Notes under the pieces: generated by a model
Told to the model about the DNA's origin: nothing
Databases searched by the model: none
Seen by the model: only the letters and a program-made list of their open reading frames with translations
Origin: a virus
Reading direction: 5' to 3' (one strand)
DNA: 25,637 nt
IMG/VR virus record: IMGVR_UViG_3300043313_002109
Location: 1-25,637 of that record
Program-made: the position numbers and the translations under genes
Shown: positions 1-8,217 of the stretch, in pieces
Numbering within the stretch: position 1 is the first letter of the stretch
How the letters are laid out: each line of letters opens with the position of its first letter

Positions 1-56
1 CAGCGGCTATCGCCTCCAAGATCGAGGCTCGCTGGCGTCGGCGCAGGGGGTTCTGA
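1..56 (+). CDS. 3' end of an upstream gene (partial)
   Basis: Only the last 17 codons and the TGA stop (54-56) are inside the window. The frame reads AAIASKIEARWRRRRGF, a helical, strongly basic C-terminus. The next gene starts one base after the stop, so the two are very likely in the same tail operon. In siphoviruses the gene before the first minor tail protein is usually the tape measure or a distal tail protein, but 17 residues are too few to decide. Confidence 0.6.
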   Translation, partial: AAIASKIEARWRRRRGF

Positions 57-1373
57 GTGTTCGAAGCGTATACCCAGTGGGGCTGCGGCCATATCGACCT
101 GTGGAACGTGCTGCGCACCAGCCAGTACGTGAACCGGGCCCGGTTGGGCGACCCGGGCGCTTACATCGATCCCGCCTGTGTGCCGTCCGGACTGTCCACT
201 CTGCTGGGGAACCCTACTTACACCACTCCGGCAAACGACGGGGCGTGGTGGTACGACGAGAACCGGCCAGAGTCGTCCGGTTTCGCCGGGATGTTGCCGG
301 TGACTGTCGAAGGAATGTACTCCGGCACCTACGTCGGCACCACCACAACCACCATCGGGCGCTCCGGCCGGGTGGCCATCCTCGCCGGGCGAGAGGTCGC
401 TCGCACCATCACGATCGAAGCCGACCTGTATGGTGTGTCGTGCTGCTCCACCGCCTACGGGTTCCGGGTCGTCACCCAAGCGCTGCGAGGCTGTTGCATC
501 GACCCTTGCTGCGGCCAGCCCATGCGGACCCCCGCCTACATGCTCGGCACCGAAGACCCTTGCCAGGGCTTCACCCCGGTCGGGTCGCTGCTCACCGAGC
601 CGACCCCTTGGCGCACTCTGTTCGGGCTGGGGCTGATCGAAGGCCCCGAAGTGATCGAAGGCGTTGGCCCCCGCTGCGGCGCCTGTGGCTGCTGGCCGCA
701 GACCACCATCCGGTTCGTACTCGCCGCCGCCAACCCGACCCTGTACACCGACGCCACCGTCATCACCCCGTCGCCGGTCATCCTGTCCGACCCGCTGTCG
801 CCCATCCTGTGTAACATTTGCCAGGAGGACGCCACCACTTGCCCCGACCCCGAAGCGCAACTGGTCGACCCGCTGTGCATCGGCCTGCCCGCCCCACCGG
901 CCGTGCCCGATACCCTGATCCCCAACTGCTTCTGTGCTCCGATCGGCTTCCGGCGGCGCTGCTTCGAAATCGATTCCGGCAACGCCCGCTGGTTTGAAGC
1001 GCTGCTGAACGCTACTATCAAGACGGGCGCCGGAGCGCTGCGCAACCTGCGGGTCCGCATGTGGCAGAAGATCGGTAACAACGCCATGGATTCGGGTCTG
1101 TACACCGCCTGCAACGCCTGTACCGGGTTCCAACTGGGCTATGTGCCCGGCGGCTCGAAGGTCACCATCGACTCCCGCACCGGTTCGGTTGACGTGCGAG
1201 TAGGTGGTCAGTCCTACAACGGCTCCGGTCAAGTGTTCACCATCGACGGCCTTCCCTGGGACGGCTCGCTCCGCATGGCGTGCGGCAAGTATCTGGTCTG
1301 TGTCGACACCGACCCGTATTCAACCGCCGACGACGCCACAATCGAGTTGTCCACAGTGGAAGCCGAGCCGTGA
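57..1373 (+). CDS. Cysteine-rich minor tail protein
   Basis: A 438-residue protein starting at GTG 57, directly after the upstream stop. I infer a virion protein of the distal tail from its place at the head of a run of tail genes, its beta-rich composition (many G, T, V, P) and the absence of membrane segments or enzyme motifs. It is unusually cysteine-rich, with about 23 Cys, many in clusters (CC pairs near residues 125-155, CGACGC near 215, CFC near 295), which suggests metal binding or disulphides in the particle. The C-terminal 40 residues look like a compact beta domain. It overlaps the next gene by four bases (GTGA). I cannot assign it to a named family with certainty, so 'minor tail protein' rests on context. 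Confidence 0.65.
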   Translation: MFEAYTQWGCGHIDLWNVLRTSQYVNRARLGDPGAYIDPACVPSGLSTLLGNPTYTTPANDGAWWYDENRPESSGFAGMLPVTVEGMYSGTYVGTTTTTIGRSGRVAILAGREVARTITIEADLYGVSCCSTAYGFRVVTQALRGCCIDPCCGQPMRTPAYMLGTEDPCQGFTPVGSLLTEPTPWRTLFGLGLIEGPEVIEGVGPRCGACGCWPQTTIRFVLAAANPTLYTDATVITPSPVILSDPLSPILCNICQEDATTCPDPEAQLVDPLCIGLPAPPAVPDTLIPNCFCAPIGFRRRCFEIDSGNARWFEALLNATIKTGAGALRNLRVRMWQKIGNNAMDSGLYTACNACTGFQLGYVPGGSKVTIDSRTGSVDVRVGGQSYNGSGQVFTIDGLPWDGSLRMACGKYLVCVDTDPYSTADDATIELSTVEAEP

Positions 1374-2437
1374 GCCTCGGCATCGGTGACTACCGTGTCC
1401 TGATTTACGAGCGGGGCAGTGCCCGGTTCATCGCTGATCTTGGCCCGCTCGTATCCAGCGCAGAGTACGGCATCCCTCGCAACAGCATCGGCCAGGCTAC
1501 GGTCGATCTGGCGTTCGCCAACTCGCCCTCCGGGTCGAAGTGCGCAGCCGATCTCACCAAGGTCGAACCGTGGGCGCATGAGTTGGCTATCGTGCGCAAC
1601 GGTGAGTTGGCGTTCACTGGCCCGGTGTCGCTGCGGCCGCTGGTGTCGGGAGATTCGGGCACCCTGACCGCTGTGCAGATGCCTGGCTGGCTCGACGTGC
1701 GGTTCGCCCGCAACGATCGCCTGTGGGCGGCAGGGGTTGACGGATCGACCTTCGTCTCGGTCATGCTGCAAGACGCCCTGCTGGTCGATGATCCGCAGAT
1801 GCTCAACTACTGTGAGGTCCGACCTGGCATTGCCACCGTCCACCGTGACATCCTGGCGATCGATGACGAGATAGTATACACCGACGTGCTCGGCCCGATG
1901 CTGGGTGCCACGTTCGATATGGTGTCGATGGGGCGCAAGACCTGGTTCTGGCCAGCGAAGCAGGCGCTGGGCTACATCCCGCACGCCCTGTCGGCCTCGG
2001 ATTTCGGCGGTGCGTGGGATATGTTCATGGACGGCGCACTGTTCGCTAGCCGGTACTCCATCCATGGTGATCAGTCGACCGGCGTGCGGGGGGTGGCAGG
2101 CGGGGTGTCTGGCCGGTATGGTTTGGTTGAGCGGCGCTTCGATGACTCCGACATCTTGGACTCCGGCCAGGCGGCGGCCATGGCCCAGTTGCAGGTGTCC
2201 GGCCGCCCGCCAGTGACGATCACCGGCGCTCATGAGGCTACCCTGTCGTGCGACTCCCTGATCGATTTTCACCACCTGGTGCCTGGCTGCTACGGCCGTG
2301 TGTCGCTTATAGCCGAAGGCGAACAGGTCGACCGGTACCTGCGGCTCGAGGCGATCAAGGTGACCATCAACACTGACGAGAAGAATCTGGCCGAAGCCGT
2401 CTCGACCACCTGGACTGATGTGGAGCGCACCGGATGA
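1370..2437 (+). CDS. Minor tail protein, hub/baseplate-like
   Basis: A 355-residue protein. I chose GTG at 1370, which overlaps the previous TGA as GTGA; an in-frame ATG at 1280 would add 30 arginine-rich residues that read like an out-of-frame shadow of the previous gene. The protein begins VSLGIGDYRVLIYERG and continues as alternating strands (LIYERGSARFIADLG, LAIVRNGELAFTGPV). This resembles siphoviral tail-hub proteins of the Gp37-like/prophage tail-protein type, which link the tail tube tip to the fibres; these often have a similar opening in which a measured property is re-expressed in strand-turn-strand pairs. It follows the Cys-rich tail protein and precedes small accessory genes and the large fibre. 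Family assignment is by general look, so moderate. Confidence 0.65.
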   Translation: MSLGIGDYRVLIYERGSARFIADLGPLVSSAEYGIPRNSIGQATVDLAFANSPSGSKCAADLTKVEPWAHELAIVRNGELAFTGPVSLRPLVSGDSGTLTAVQMPGWLDVRFARNDRLWAAGVDGSTFVSVMLQDALLVDDPQMLNYCEVRPGIATVHRDILAIDDEIVYTDVLGPMLGATFDMVSMGRKTWFWPAKQALGYIPHALSASDFGGAWDMFMDGALFASRYSIHGDQSTGVRGVAGGVSGRYGLVERRFDDSDILDSGQAAAMAQLQVSGRPPVTITGAHEATLSCDSLIDFHHLVPGCYGRVSLIAEGEQVDRYLRLEAIKVTINTDEKNLAEAVSTTWTDVERTG

Positions 2438-2595
2438 GTGACCCAATCGATGATCTGCGGCGAGATATCCGGCACGCTCAGCGTCAGGGCGTGCGGGCGG
2501 GGGCGAAGATGGCCCGGGACGTGGCGGCACGCCTCGACCGCATTGAGAAGGCGTTAGAGGCGGCCGGTCTGCTAACCTTAGACCAGGAGGACTAG
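2434..2595 (+). CDS. Small coiled-coil protein between tail genes
   Basis: A 53-residue ORF starting at ATG 2434, overlapping the previous stop as ATGA, and ending with TAG 2593-2595 directly before the next ATG at 2596. The sequence is almost wholly helical and charged (DDLRRDIRHAQRQG, ARLDRIEKALEAAG) with heptad-like spacing of leucine and isoleucine, so a short coiled coil is likely. The overlap on one side, direct abutment on the other and codon use like the neighbours support a real gene. It has no recognisable family; a small tail accessory or chaperone role is a guess from position. Confidence 0.65.
   Translation: MSDPIDDLRRDIRHAQRQGVRAGAKMARDVAARLDRIEKALEAAGLLTLDQED
2585..2590 (+). 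promoter_or_regulatory. Strong ribosome binding site
   Basis: AGGAGG lies five bases before ATG 2596, inside the last codons of the 53-residue gene. It is one of the few full Shine-Dalgarno sequences in the tail operon and fixes the start of the next gene. Confidence 0.75.
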
Positions 2596-2820
2596 ATGGC
2601 CTGCGGATGCGAAGGATCGGACGGAATCTCGACCATGGTGCTCCGAGCCGGAGTCCAGGGCGGTATCCTCCGCTACGTCGTGGTCAACCTCGACGGCAAA
2701 TGCATCGTCACCCAGGACGGCGCCTGTGTCACCTACGAAGACCGGACCGAAGCCGAAGGCGCCGCAGCCGGTGCGGGCGGTATCGTCCAGCCGGTAACCC
2801 TGGAGGGATCGAATGCCTGA
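2596..2820 (+). CDS. Small hypothetical tail-region protein
   Basis: A 74-residue protein preceded by a full AGGAGG site. It begins MACGCEGSDG and has a strand-rich middle (ILRYVVVNLDGKCIV, CVTYEDRTEAEG) and an Ala/Gly-rich end. Four cysteines recall the Cys-rich tail protein at the head of the operon. It overlaps the next gene by eight bases. It has no recognised domain; the position between hub and fibre genes suggests a minor virion or assembly protein. Confidence 0.65.
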   Translation: MACGCEGSDGISTMVLRAGVQGGILRYVVVNLDGKCIVTQDGACVTYEDRTEAEGAAAGAGGIVQPVTLEGSNA

Positions 2821-3487
2821 CCTGATCGCATGTTGCACCGAGCCGGTCGACGCATCCGACCCCGACGTGTTCGTTGGCTACTATGTCGGCCCGATCTACA
2901 CCGTCGACGGGTGCGATGGCACGCTGGTCACTACCCGGGAAGGGCGCTTCGAGGAACTCGACGGCGATTCGCTCGGGCAGGGCCTACCGGCGGGCTGGTT
3001 CCCCTGCGGGGCTCGCCCCGGCGTCACCACTGGCGGCGGTGGAGGCGGTGGAGGTTCCGGTTCGGTTGCACAGATCGAGTTCACCTGGCAGCAGGGCAAC
3101 TTCGATGACGGCGGCTCGACCACGACGTGGCCAGATGGTGGCGCCCTGTCCACCTTGGCGGCCGAGCGCTGGACTCCTGCCCCGATCGCCGGTTCGTTCA
3201 CCACCTGGACCTGCGTGGGTATGGTGCTGGTCGTGCACAATGTCGGCGTTGCAACCACTGGAGCGATCGTGGTGGTCCTGCAGGACGACGGCGGCAACGT
3301 CTACGGCACCATCACCATCGCCAACGGCACCTCGCCCGACTCGCCCGGTACGGCGAAGTTCATCCGGCGCACTACGACCTCGAGTGTAGCCGCTGGTGTG
3401 GGTACCCGACTCCAATGGGTGATCCAAGACTCCCCGACCGGCAACGACTACTGGGTTGAGGCTTACGCCCTCGGGGTCCTTACGTGA
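2813..3487 (+). CDS. Minor tail protein with glycine linker
   Basis: A 224-residue protein starting at ATG 2813 with GGAGGG six bases upstream. It has two parts joined by a glycine run (GGGGGGGGSGS, around residues 74-84). The N-terminal part (VDASDPDVFVGYYVG, GCDGTLVTTREGRFEEL) is similar in style to the 74-residue protein before it, with Cys and short strands, and may attach to the virion. The C-terminal part (about 85-224) is a beta-sandwich-like domain rich in T, V and W, such as those at the ends of tail fibres. A flexible linker between an attachment part and a beta domain is typical of adhesion or host-contact proteins. The GTGA overlap with the next gene at 3484 suggests translational coupling to the large fibre. 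Function is inferred. Confidence 0.65.
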   Translation: MPDLIACCTEPVDASDPDVFVGYYVGPIYTVDGCDGTLVTTREGRFEELDGDSLGQGLPAGWFPCGARPGVTTGGGGGGGGSGSVAQIEFTWQQGNFDDGGSTTTWPDGGALSTLAAERWTPAPIAGSFTTWTCVGMVLVVHNVGVATTGAIVVVLQDDGGNVYGTITIANGTSPDSPGTAKFIRRTTTSSVAAGVGTRLQWVIQDSPTGNDYWVEAYALGVLT

Positions 3488-6400
3488 GGTCCTGCGCACC
3501 GGCCCGCTACGGTCGGCCGACCCGCTACACCGGCGGCAAGATGGCGCCCCGGCGGGTTTGGCTCCCGTCGACCATCGAGGCTACCGGCCGTACGATGTCG
3601 TGCACCTGGTCGGACCGCCGTCAGGGCTGGGTCATAGGGGTCGACGTGGCGATGCCGTCCGTGTGGTCCCGCTCGCAGCACATCTTCACCAACTACGGTG
3701 CCGGTGGTGCATGGTCGGGGTCGGATCTGGACACCGCCTACAAAAAGTCTCCTTGGGCGGCGGAATACGACGTCGACGCCCACTGGATGAGCGGGTCGAA
3801 CGGCAACGGCGGCATCTATCGGCGCTTGGCGGCCGACGTCGCCTGGACCAACCAGACCGTCACCTACTACGGCCAGGTCGACGAAGGCGGCTCCAGTAAC
3901 CCCCGGTCGGCGGGCTCAAGGCTGGGTGTCCGGGTCGGCGTGCGCACCTTCTTGTCGTGCACCAAGGCAGCGGGACGAGGGATCGCCAAGGCCGACACGT
4001 TGGGCGGCTCCTGGGCTGACTGGGCGTTCGGTACTTCCCGGCAATACACCGCTATCGTGGCTTCGCCCACCTGGGGTACTGCCCTGTACGCTTCGTCAGA
4101 CGGTACGATAGCCGCCACGGACGGGGTGTGGATCATGACCGGCCTGTCGTCGGGCACCGCCACCGTGACCCAGTTGGATACGGTCGGCACCGGCGCCCCC
4201 ACCCTGGCCGACGTGCGAGATGTGTTCGCCGTGACTCGGGCCGGGGTCGACTACATCTACGCCACAGTCGGTACCACCACTGACCGTGGTGTGTGGGAAT
4301 GTAAGATCACGCACGACCCGGCAGACGGTGGGTTCGTCGCCGCCACCCACGTTACCTGGCGCCGGGTGTTCACCTGCGACGACACCGCCAACGACCGCCC
4401 GCAGTCGTGCTGCGCCTACTACTACAGCGACACCGACAAGATCTATCTGTGGCTCGGGCTGTACTCCGGCAACGTGGACGGCACCGGCACCTGGACCGAG
4501 TATAACGGCCCGGTCAATAACTACAAGCGGACCCACTACCGTTGCGCTGACGCTCTGGCTGTCTCGCCCACCTGGACCACCATCTCCAACGCCACCAACG
4601 TGTCGGTGCAGACGGACGGGATCGAGGGTATCAACCATCCTCACATGATCACCATCATCGGTGAGTCCTCGGTCGAGAAGGGGCGCATCGGCGGGTCGAA
4701 CCACTCGTGCCAATCCATCAACGTCAACCCGGCCGGTACTGAGGTCTGCACCGTAGGCAAGTCGACCCCTTGGATCTGCCGCAACCCTCGAGACACCACG
4801 CCCCTGTGGCGGCCCTACTCCTACGGGCTCGGCGCCCTCGCCGGTGGCTACCAGGGCGTGATCGTCAACGAGTCTTCGCAAGGCTGGTTCGCCTTCACCG
4901 ATGACGACCGGGGCGGTTGGCTGTGCGAGCACGGTACTCCCGCCGTCCTGCGCTGGTGCCTCGCCAACGACAACTCCGGCATCCCGACCACCTCCAACGC
5001 CACGTTCGCCATGGCTCGGCATTACCTGGGAGTTGACAACGTTAACGGCGGGCTACTGTTCGCTGCACGTGACCTCAAGGGTTACCGGGTCCGGTATCCG
5101 TTCTCGCCGCCCGCCGCACAGGATGTGATACTGCGGGCGGTGGGTGCGCAGGCGGAGGTTAACGGCACCTCGGTCGCCGTGTCGATCCCGGGCACCGCTC
5201 TGGTGGGCGATCTGCTCATCCTGCACGGCACCACCCGCAACGCCACCGGCGCCTTCCCCGCCATCTCCGGCTGGGTAGCAGGCGGCTCGAGGACCCAGGG
5301 TTCGAACCAGCGTTCCGCCTGGTGGTACCGCTACATGCAGGAAGGTGACACCTCGGTTACGCTGGTGGCTGCCAACACCGGCACCCTGGTTGGCACTGTC
5401 GCCTCTTGGGGCGGGGTCGACGGAGCAGTCCCGCAAGACGTGGCTGAGTTTGACGAGGCGGCGGGTACTGCCACCACCTACCAGTTGTCGACCCCGCTGT
5501 CCACCATCACTAACCGAACGGTTGTGGTCAACCTGGTCGCCACTTCGGACGACAACGAACTGTCGATGACCACGGCGAACGGGTTCACCGCCGGGTACCA
5601 GGGGGCATCGTATTCCAGTGCGGTCGGCACCAAGGCGGCGCAGGCGATGGCCTACAAACTGGTCACCCCTGCTGGCGCATCGGGCTCCGCTCCGGTCTGG
5701 ACGCAGATCACCAACGCTGTGCCCAACGACGGCTGGGTAGGCTTCGAGATCGCACTGCGTCCGACTGGCTCCGGCCCGTCGCAGTTGGCGATCCTCACCA
5801 AGAACTACGCCAGCCCTCACGCCCTCGCCCTATCGCTGTCCGATATGATCGGGTTCTACTCGTATCCCGATTCGGGCGCCAATCTGCGCTATCTGGGGGT
5901 GCCGAAGGGCTCGGGCATCGTGCGCTCCGACGCTGGCGGTGGCACCGTGTCGTCGGGCGACACCCTGGTCCAGGCGTTCACCTCGATCGCCAACCGCACA
6001 GAGTTTCACGTCAACGGCACCAACCTGTTCCTGCACGTGCCCGACCTGGGTATCTACCGGTCGGTTAACTACGGTCAGACCTGGGATCTGCTGTGGAACA
6101 AGACGATTGCCGATCCGCAGCACCGCTGGTCGGGTCACATGGTCGGCGTGGCGGGCACCAACACCCTATGGGTCACGTTCGAGAACGGCGGGGTCTGGAA
6201 GTTGCCCAACGCTCACACGGCGACCGCCGGGTCGGGCACGGCGGGCTCGGTGCCCACTGCTGCAGCGAAGGTCACCGGAGGTTCGTTGCCCGCCGGGACC
6301 GAGCGATGCGGAGCGATCGCCGTCGACGTCGGCAACGGCGACCTTTGGGTGCTGCAACAGCCTTCGGCTGGCGCCACTATCGCCAAGATCCATCGTCTGC

Positions 6401-6543
6401 CGCAGGGCGCCGGTACCGCCTGGAAGCAGGAGGTCGACACTGAGGTTGCCGAAGGCGGCCAGTTGGGTCAACAACTGATAGCCTCCAACGGTATGGTCAT
6501 CATGCCCACCTCTGGCCAGGGCCTGCTTCGGAGGGTCTGCTAA
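3484..6543 (+). CDS. Tail fibre/spike with Asp-box repeat and inserted domain
   Basis: A 1019-residue protein, the largest in the window, starting at GTG 3484 (GTGA overlap). The flanking parts (about 1-546 and 761-1019) read like a beta-propeller of the sialidase/BNR type: repeated strand units and an Asp-box-like SVNYGQTW at residues 860-867 (consensus S-x-D-x-G-x-T-W, with Asn for Asp), followed by a second strand set (TLWVTFENGGVWKLP). Between them lies a distinct 214-residue beta-rich domain (about 547-760: DVILRAVGAQAEVNG to GFEIALRP), like jelly-roll modules seen in other phage fibres. No catalytic residues of a lyase or sialidase can be named. The likely role is receptor or glycan binding at the tail tip. 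It overlaps the next gene by one base. Confidence 0.75.
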   Translation: MRSCAPARYGRPTRYTGGKMAPRRVWLPSTIEATGRTMSCTWSDRRQGWVIGVDVAMPSVWSRSQHIFTNYGAGGAWSGSDLDTAYKKSPWAAEYDVDAHWMSGSNGNGGIYRRLAADVAWTNQTVTYYGQVDEGGSSNPRSAGSRLGVRVGVRTFLSCTKAAGRGIAKADTLGGSWADWAFGTSRQYTAIVASPTWGTALYASSDGTIAATDGVWIMTGLSSGTATVTQLDTVGTGAPTLADVRDVFAVTRAGVDYIYATVGTTTDRGVWECKITHDPADGGFVAATHVTWRRVFTCDDTANDRPQSCCAYYYSDTDKIYLWLGLYSGNVDGTGTWTEYNGPVNNYKRTHYRCADALAVSPTWTTISNATNVSVQTDGIEGINHPHMITIIGESSVEKGRIGGSNHSCQSINVNPAGTEVCTVGKSTPWICRNPRDTTPLWRPYSYGLGALAGGYQGVIVNESSQGWFAFTDDDRGGWLCEHGTPAVLRWCLANDNSGIPTTSNATFAMARHYLGVDNVNGGLLFAARDLKGYRVRYPFSPPAAQDVILRAVGAQAEVNGTSVAVSIPGTALVGDLLILHGTTRNATGAFPAISGWVAGGSRTQGSNQRSAWWYRYMQEGDTSVTLVAANTGTLVGTVASWGGVDGAVPQDVAEFDEAAGTATTYQLSTPLSTITNRTVVVNLVATSDDNELSMTTANGFTAGYQGASYSSAVGTKAAQAMAYKLVTPAGASGSAPVWTQITNAVPNDGWVGFEIALRPTGSGPSQLAILTKNYASPHALALSLSDMIGFYSYPDSGANLRYLGVPKGSGIVRSDAGGGTVSSGDTLVQAFTSIANRTEFHVNGTNLFLHVPDLGIYRSVNYGQTWDLLWNKTIADPQHRWSGHMVGVAGTNTLWVTFENGGVWKLPNAHTATAGSGTAGSVPTAAAKVTGGSLPAGTERCGAIAVDVGNGDLWVLQQPSAGATIAKIHRLPQGAGTAWKQEVDTEVAEGGQLGQQLIASNGMVIMPTSGQGLLRRVC

Positions 6544-7181
6544 TGTCTGGGCCGTGTCTGGCGGATACCTCCTCCATCATCATGAGCCGGGACGTGTCCG
6601 GCAACATCAAGGGCGATGTGCGGCTGCACGCAGGCGACTCCGGGCTCGGGATCGCTGGTGACGGCCTATACGTCAACCAGAACGCCAACGACGGGCTCGT
6701 GCGCACCGCCTACGGCATGACGGTCCGGATGAAGGACGATCATGTTGGCTGGTCGCCCGGGGTTGCTGATTTTTCCACCCCCGGCACCGCAGTCGGCCCA
6801 GGCGGCTACGTGCAGGTGGGCAGCGGGCTGTCACTCAACCTGTCCATCATGGGTACGCCACAGGTGGTGGCCCAAACGATCCACCTGTCCTACGGTGCGG
6901 TGGTCGACGTGGCCGACTCCGACGCCTCGACCGTCAACTTCTTCCATGGTTGGAGCATCATCCTCGAGCGATCGTTCAACTTCGGCGGCTGGGTGGAGGT
7001 CAACAAGGCCAGCCACTCGGGTGCCTACGCCGAGATGGACAACCTGTTTGGCCAAGAGTGGGTATTTCTCGGTGGCGGGGTCTTCAACATGCAACTGCGG
7101 ATCACGATGCGGGGCGGCCTGGCCGGTACCTCGATCGCCCGCTCGGTGCAGCAGTACTACATGCACGCTGCGTACCGCTGA
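6543..7181 (+). CDS. Minor tail/fibre-associated protein
   Basis: A 212-residue protein; ATG 6543 shares its A with the TAA of the fibre gene. The start (DVSGNIKGDVRLHAGDSGLG, then IAGDGLYVNQ) is the sort of beta-repeat found in phage tail fibre shafts, and the rest is beta-rich with many G, V and aromatic residues and ends in QQYYMHAAYR. It has no cysteine clusters, no signal peptide and no membrane segment. As the last structural gene of the operon, directly behind the large fibre, it is probably a second fibre, a tip protein or a fibre partner. The 17-base gap to the next gene is the first break in an otherwise overlapping operon. Confidence 0.6.
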   Translation: MSGPCLADTSSIIMSRDVSGNIKGDVRLHAGDSGLGIAGDGLYVNQNANDGLVRTAYGMTVRMKDDHVGWSPGVADFSTPGTAVGPGGYVQVGSGLSLNLSIMGTPQVVAQTIHLSYGAVVDVADSDASTVNFFHGWSIILERSFNFGGWVEVNKASHSGAYAEMDNLFGQEWVFLGGGVFNMQLRITMRGGLAGTSIARSVQQYYMHAAYR

Positions 7182-7198
7182 CCTAGAAGGGCCTATGT

Positions 7199-7390
7199 GT
7201 GAAGCGCCTGAGCAGGGCCACCACTCTGGTAATAGTGGCTTGCGTGTGGGGTACCTGGGAGATCGGGTGGCTGGGCGCTCGACCGCAAGTGCTAAGTCTG
7301 GTGCTGACGGTGTTCCTTGCCCCGGCGGCGCTGGAGTTGGATGCGCAGCGGCGCAAGGGTTCGAAGCCTCCGAAGGATGACGTCTCGTGA
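7199..7390 (+). CDS. Small two-helix membrane protein (holin candidate)
   Basis: A 63-residue protein from GTG 7199, with AGAAGG (7185-7190) about eight bases upstream. Two hydrophobic stretches, about residues 8-26 (TTLVIVACVWGTWEIGWLG) and 30-46 (VLSLVLTVFLAPAALEL), are joined by a short turn, and the tail is charged (DAQRRKGSKPPKDD). Small size, two membrane spans, a basic C-terminus and a position just after the tail genes fit a class II holin or another lysis-cassette protein. No endolysin is next to it, so the role is inferred only from shape and position. It overlaps the next 31-codon ORF as GTGA. Confidence 0.6.
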   Translation: MKRLSRATTLVIVACVWGTWEIGWLGARPQVLSLVLTVFLAPAALELDAQRRKGSKPPKDDVS

Positions 7391-7482
7391 TACGATTCGC
7401 TCACCATCACCTCGCTATCTCGGTCTTGTTTCTGTCCGGGATCAGCGCATCCCTCCTGTTCTGTCTGTTGCGGGGGGTGTAA
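7387..7482 (+). CDS. 31-residue single-span membrane miniprotein
   Basis: GTG 7387 overlaps the previous TGA and the ORF ends at TAA 7480-7482, directly against the next ATG at 7483. It encodes a short polar start (MIRFAHHH) and then one hydrophobic helix (LAISVLFLSGISASLLFCLL) with an RGV end. Overlap on one side and abutment on the other, between two membrane-protein genes, argue for a real coupled gene; it would be missed by a usual length cut-off. It may help or regulate the holin-like neighbours. Confidence 0.45.
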   Translation: MIRFAHHHLAISVLFLSGISASLLFCLLRGV

Positions 7483-7881
7483 ATGCCCAAGCGTATTGCC
7501 CGGTGGGGCAACCACCATCCGTTCATCACCGTGCTCATAGCGATCGGCATCTTCTCGTCGCTGCTGGCCTGGTCACAGTATGAGCAGTCGCAACGGCTGG
7601 CTGATGCGTCGGCCCACGAGGCGGCGGCTCGGGTCGTCGATCTGGCGAGCGAAGCCAAGGCTCGAGCGGAGCAGATAGCAGCGTCACAACTGGACGTGTG
7701 TGAGCGGGCGGTGCGGGCCGTCACCGCTGCCAGCAAGGTCGATGACCTCAAACTGATCCAATACCTACGTGATCGTGCTATAGAACTCGGGCGTCCGCCC
7801 GGTCGTGCGCTCGACGATCTCGAGCGTATCGTCAACAGCAGGGAAGCGCCTCTGGCGGCCTGCGTACCGAAAGGCCCATAA
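7483..7881 (+). CDS. Membrane-anchored coiled-coil protein
   Basis: A 132-residue protein starting at ATG 7483. After a short basic start (MPKRIARWGNHH) comes one membrane helix (about residues 13-31, PFITVLIAIGIFSSLLAW) and then a long charged, alanine-rich helix (about 33-95) with coiled-coil character, ending near a Pro/Gly segment. Two cysteines are present at residue 74 and near the C-terminus. The N-terminal anchor plus helical ectodomain is the layout of an inner-membrane spanin, or of an actinophage lysis accessory protein, but actinobacterial hosts may lack a classical outer membrane, so I do not call it a spanin. It abuts the following membrane gene with no gap. Confidence 0.6.
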   Translation: MPKRIARWGNHHPFITVLIAIGIFSSLLAWSQYEQSQRLADASAHEAAARVVDLASEAKARAEQIAASQLDVCERAVRAVTAASKVDDLKLIQYLRDRAIELGRPPGRALDDLERIVNSREAPLAACVPKGP

Positions 7882-8214
7882 ATGGAAAACCTTGCCCTAT
7901 TCGCCATCGTCGGCGTCCTCGGCTCCAAACTGCTCGACGTCGTGCGATACGCCCGGGGTCAGGATTGGAACGCCGTCGTCACCCAGGCGGCTGCCTGGGC
8001 GGTCGGCGTGGCTCTCACCTTCGTAGCGTCGGCTGCCGATACGTTCGGCACCCTGGTAGTGCCCGGCATCAACGTCCCGCTCAACGACCTGGACGGCTGG
8101 TCCAAGGTGCTGGTCGGTACGGCGATCCTGTCGCTGCTGTCCAAGGTGGTCGACCTGCAGAAGACGTTCGACAACACCCAGTCGGCGGCCGTTCCGAACC
8201 TCACCAACAAGTAA
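7882..8214 (+). CDS. Holin-like membrane protein
   Basis: A 110-residue protein from ATG 7882, directly after the TAA of the previous gene. It has an N-terminal hydrophobic segment (ALFAIVGVLGSKLLDVV), a polar turn with DWNAVVTQ, a second span (about residues 36-52, AAAWAVGVALTFVASAA), then a third weaker hydrophobic stretch (VLVGTAILSLLSKVV) and a polar tail. The opening and the DWNAVVTQ turn are like membrane proteins I know from actinophage lysis regions, usually called holins. Size, spans and neighbours fit a holin; the matching endolysin is not in the window. Confidence 0.65.
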   Translation: MENLALFAIVGVLGSKLLDVVRYARGQDWNAVVTQAAAWAVGVALTFVASAADTFGTLVVPGINVPLNDLDGWSKVLVGTAILSLLSKVVDLQKTFDNTQSAAVPNLTNK

Positions 8215-8217
8215 CCG

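Noticed and set aside
1229-2530. A 433-codon open frame on the minus strand opposite the hub-like tail gene
   Set aside because: It is rich in Arg, His, Pro and lacks any domain. It lies antisense to a well-supported tail gene with proper overlaps, and such frames are common opposite high-GC genes.
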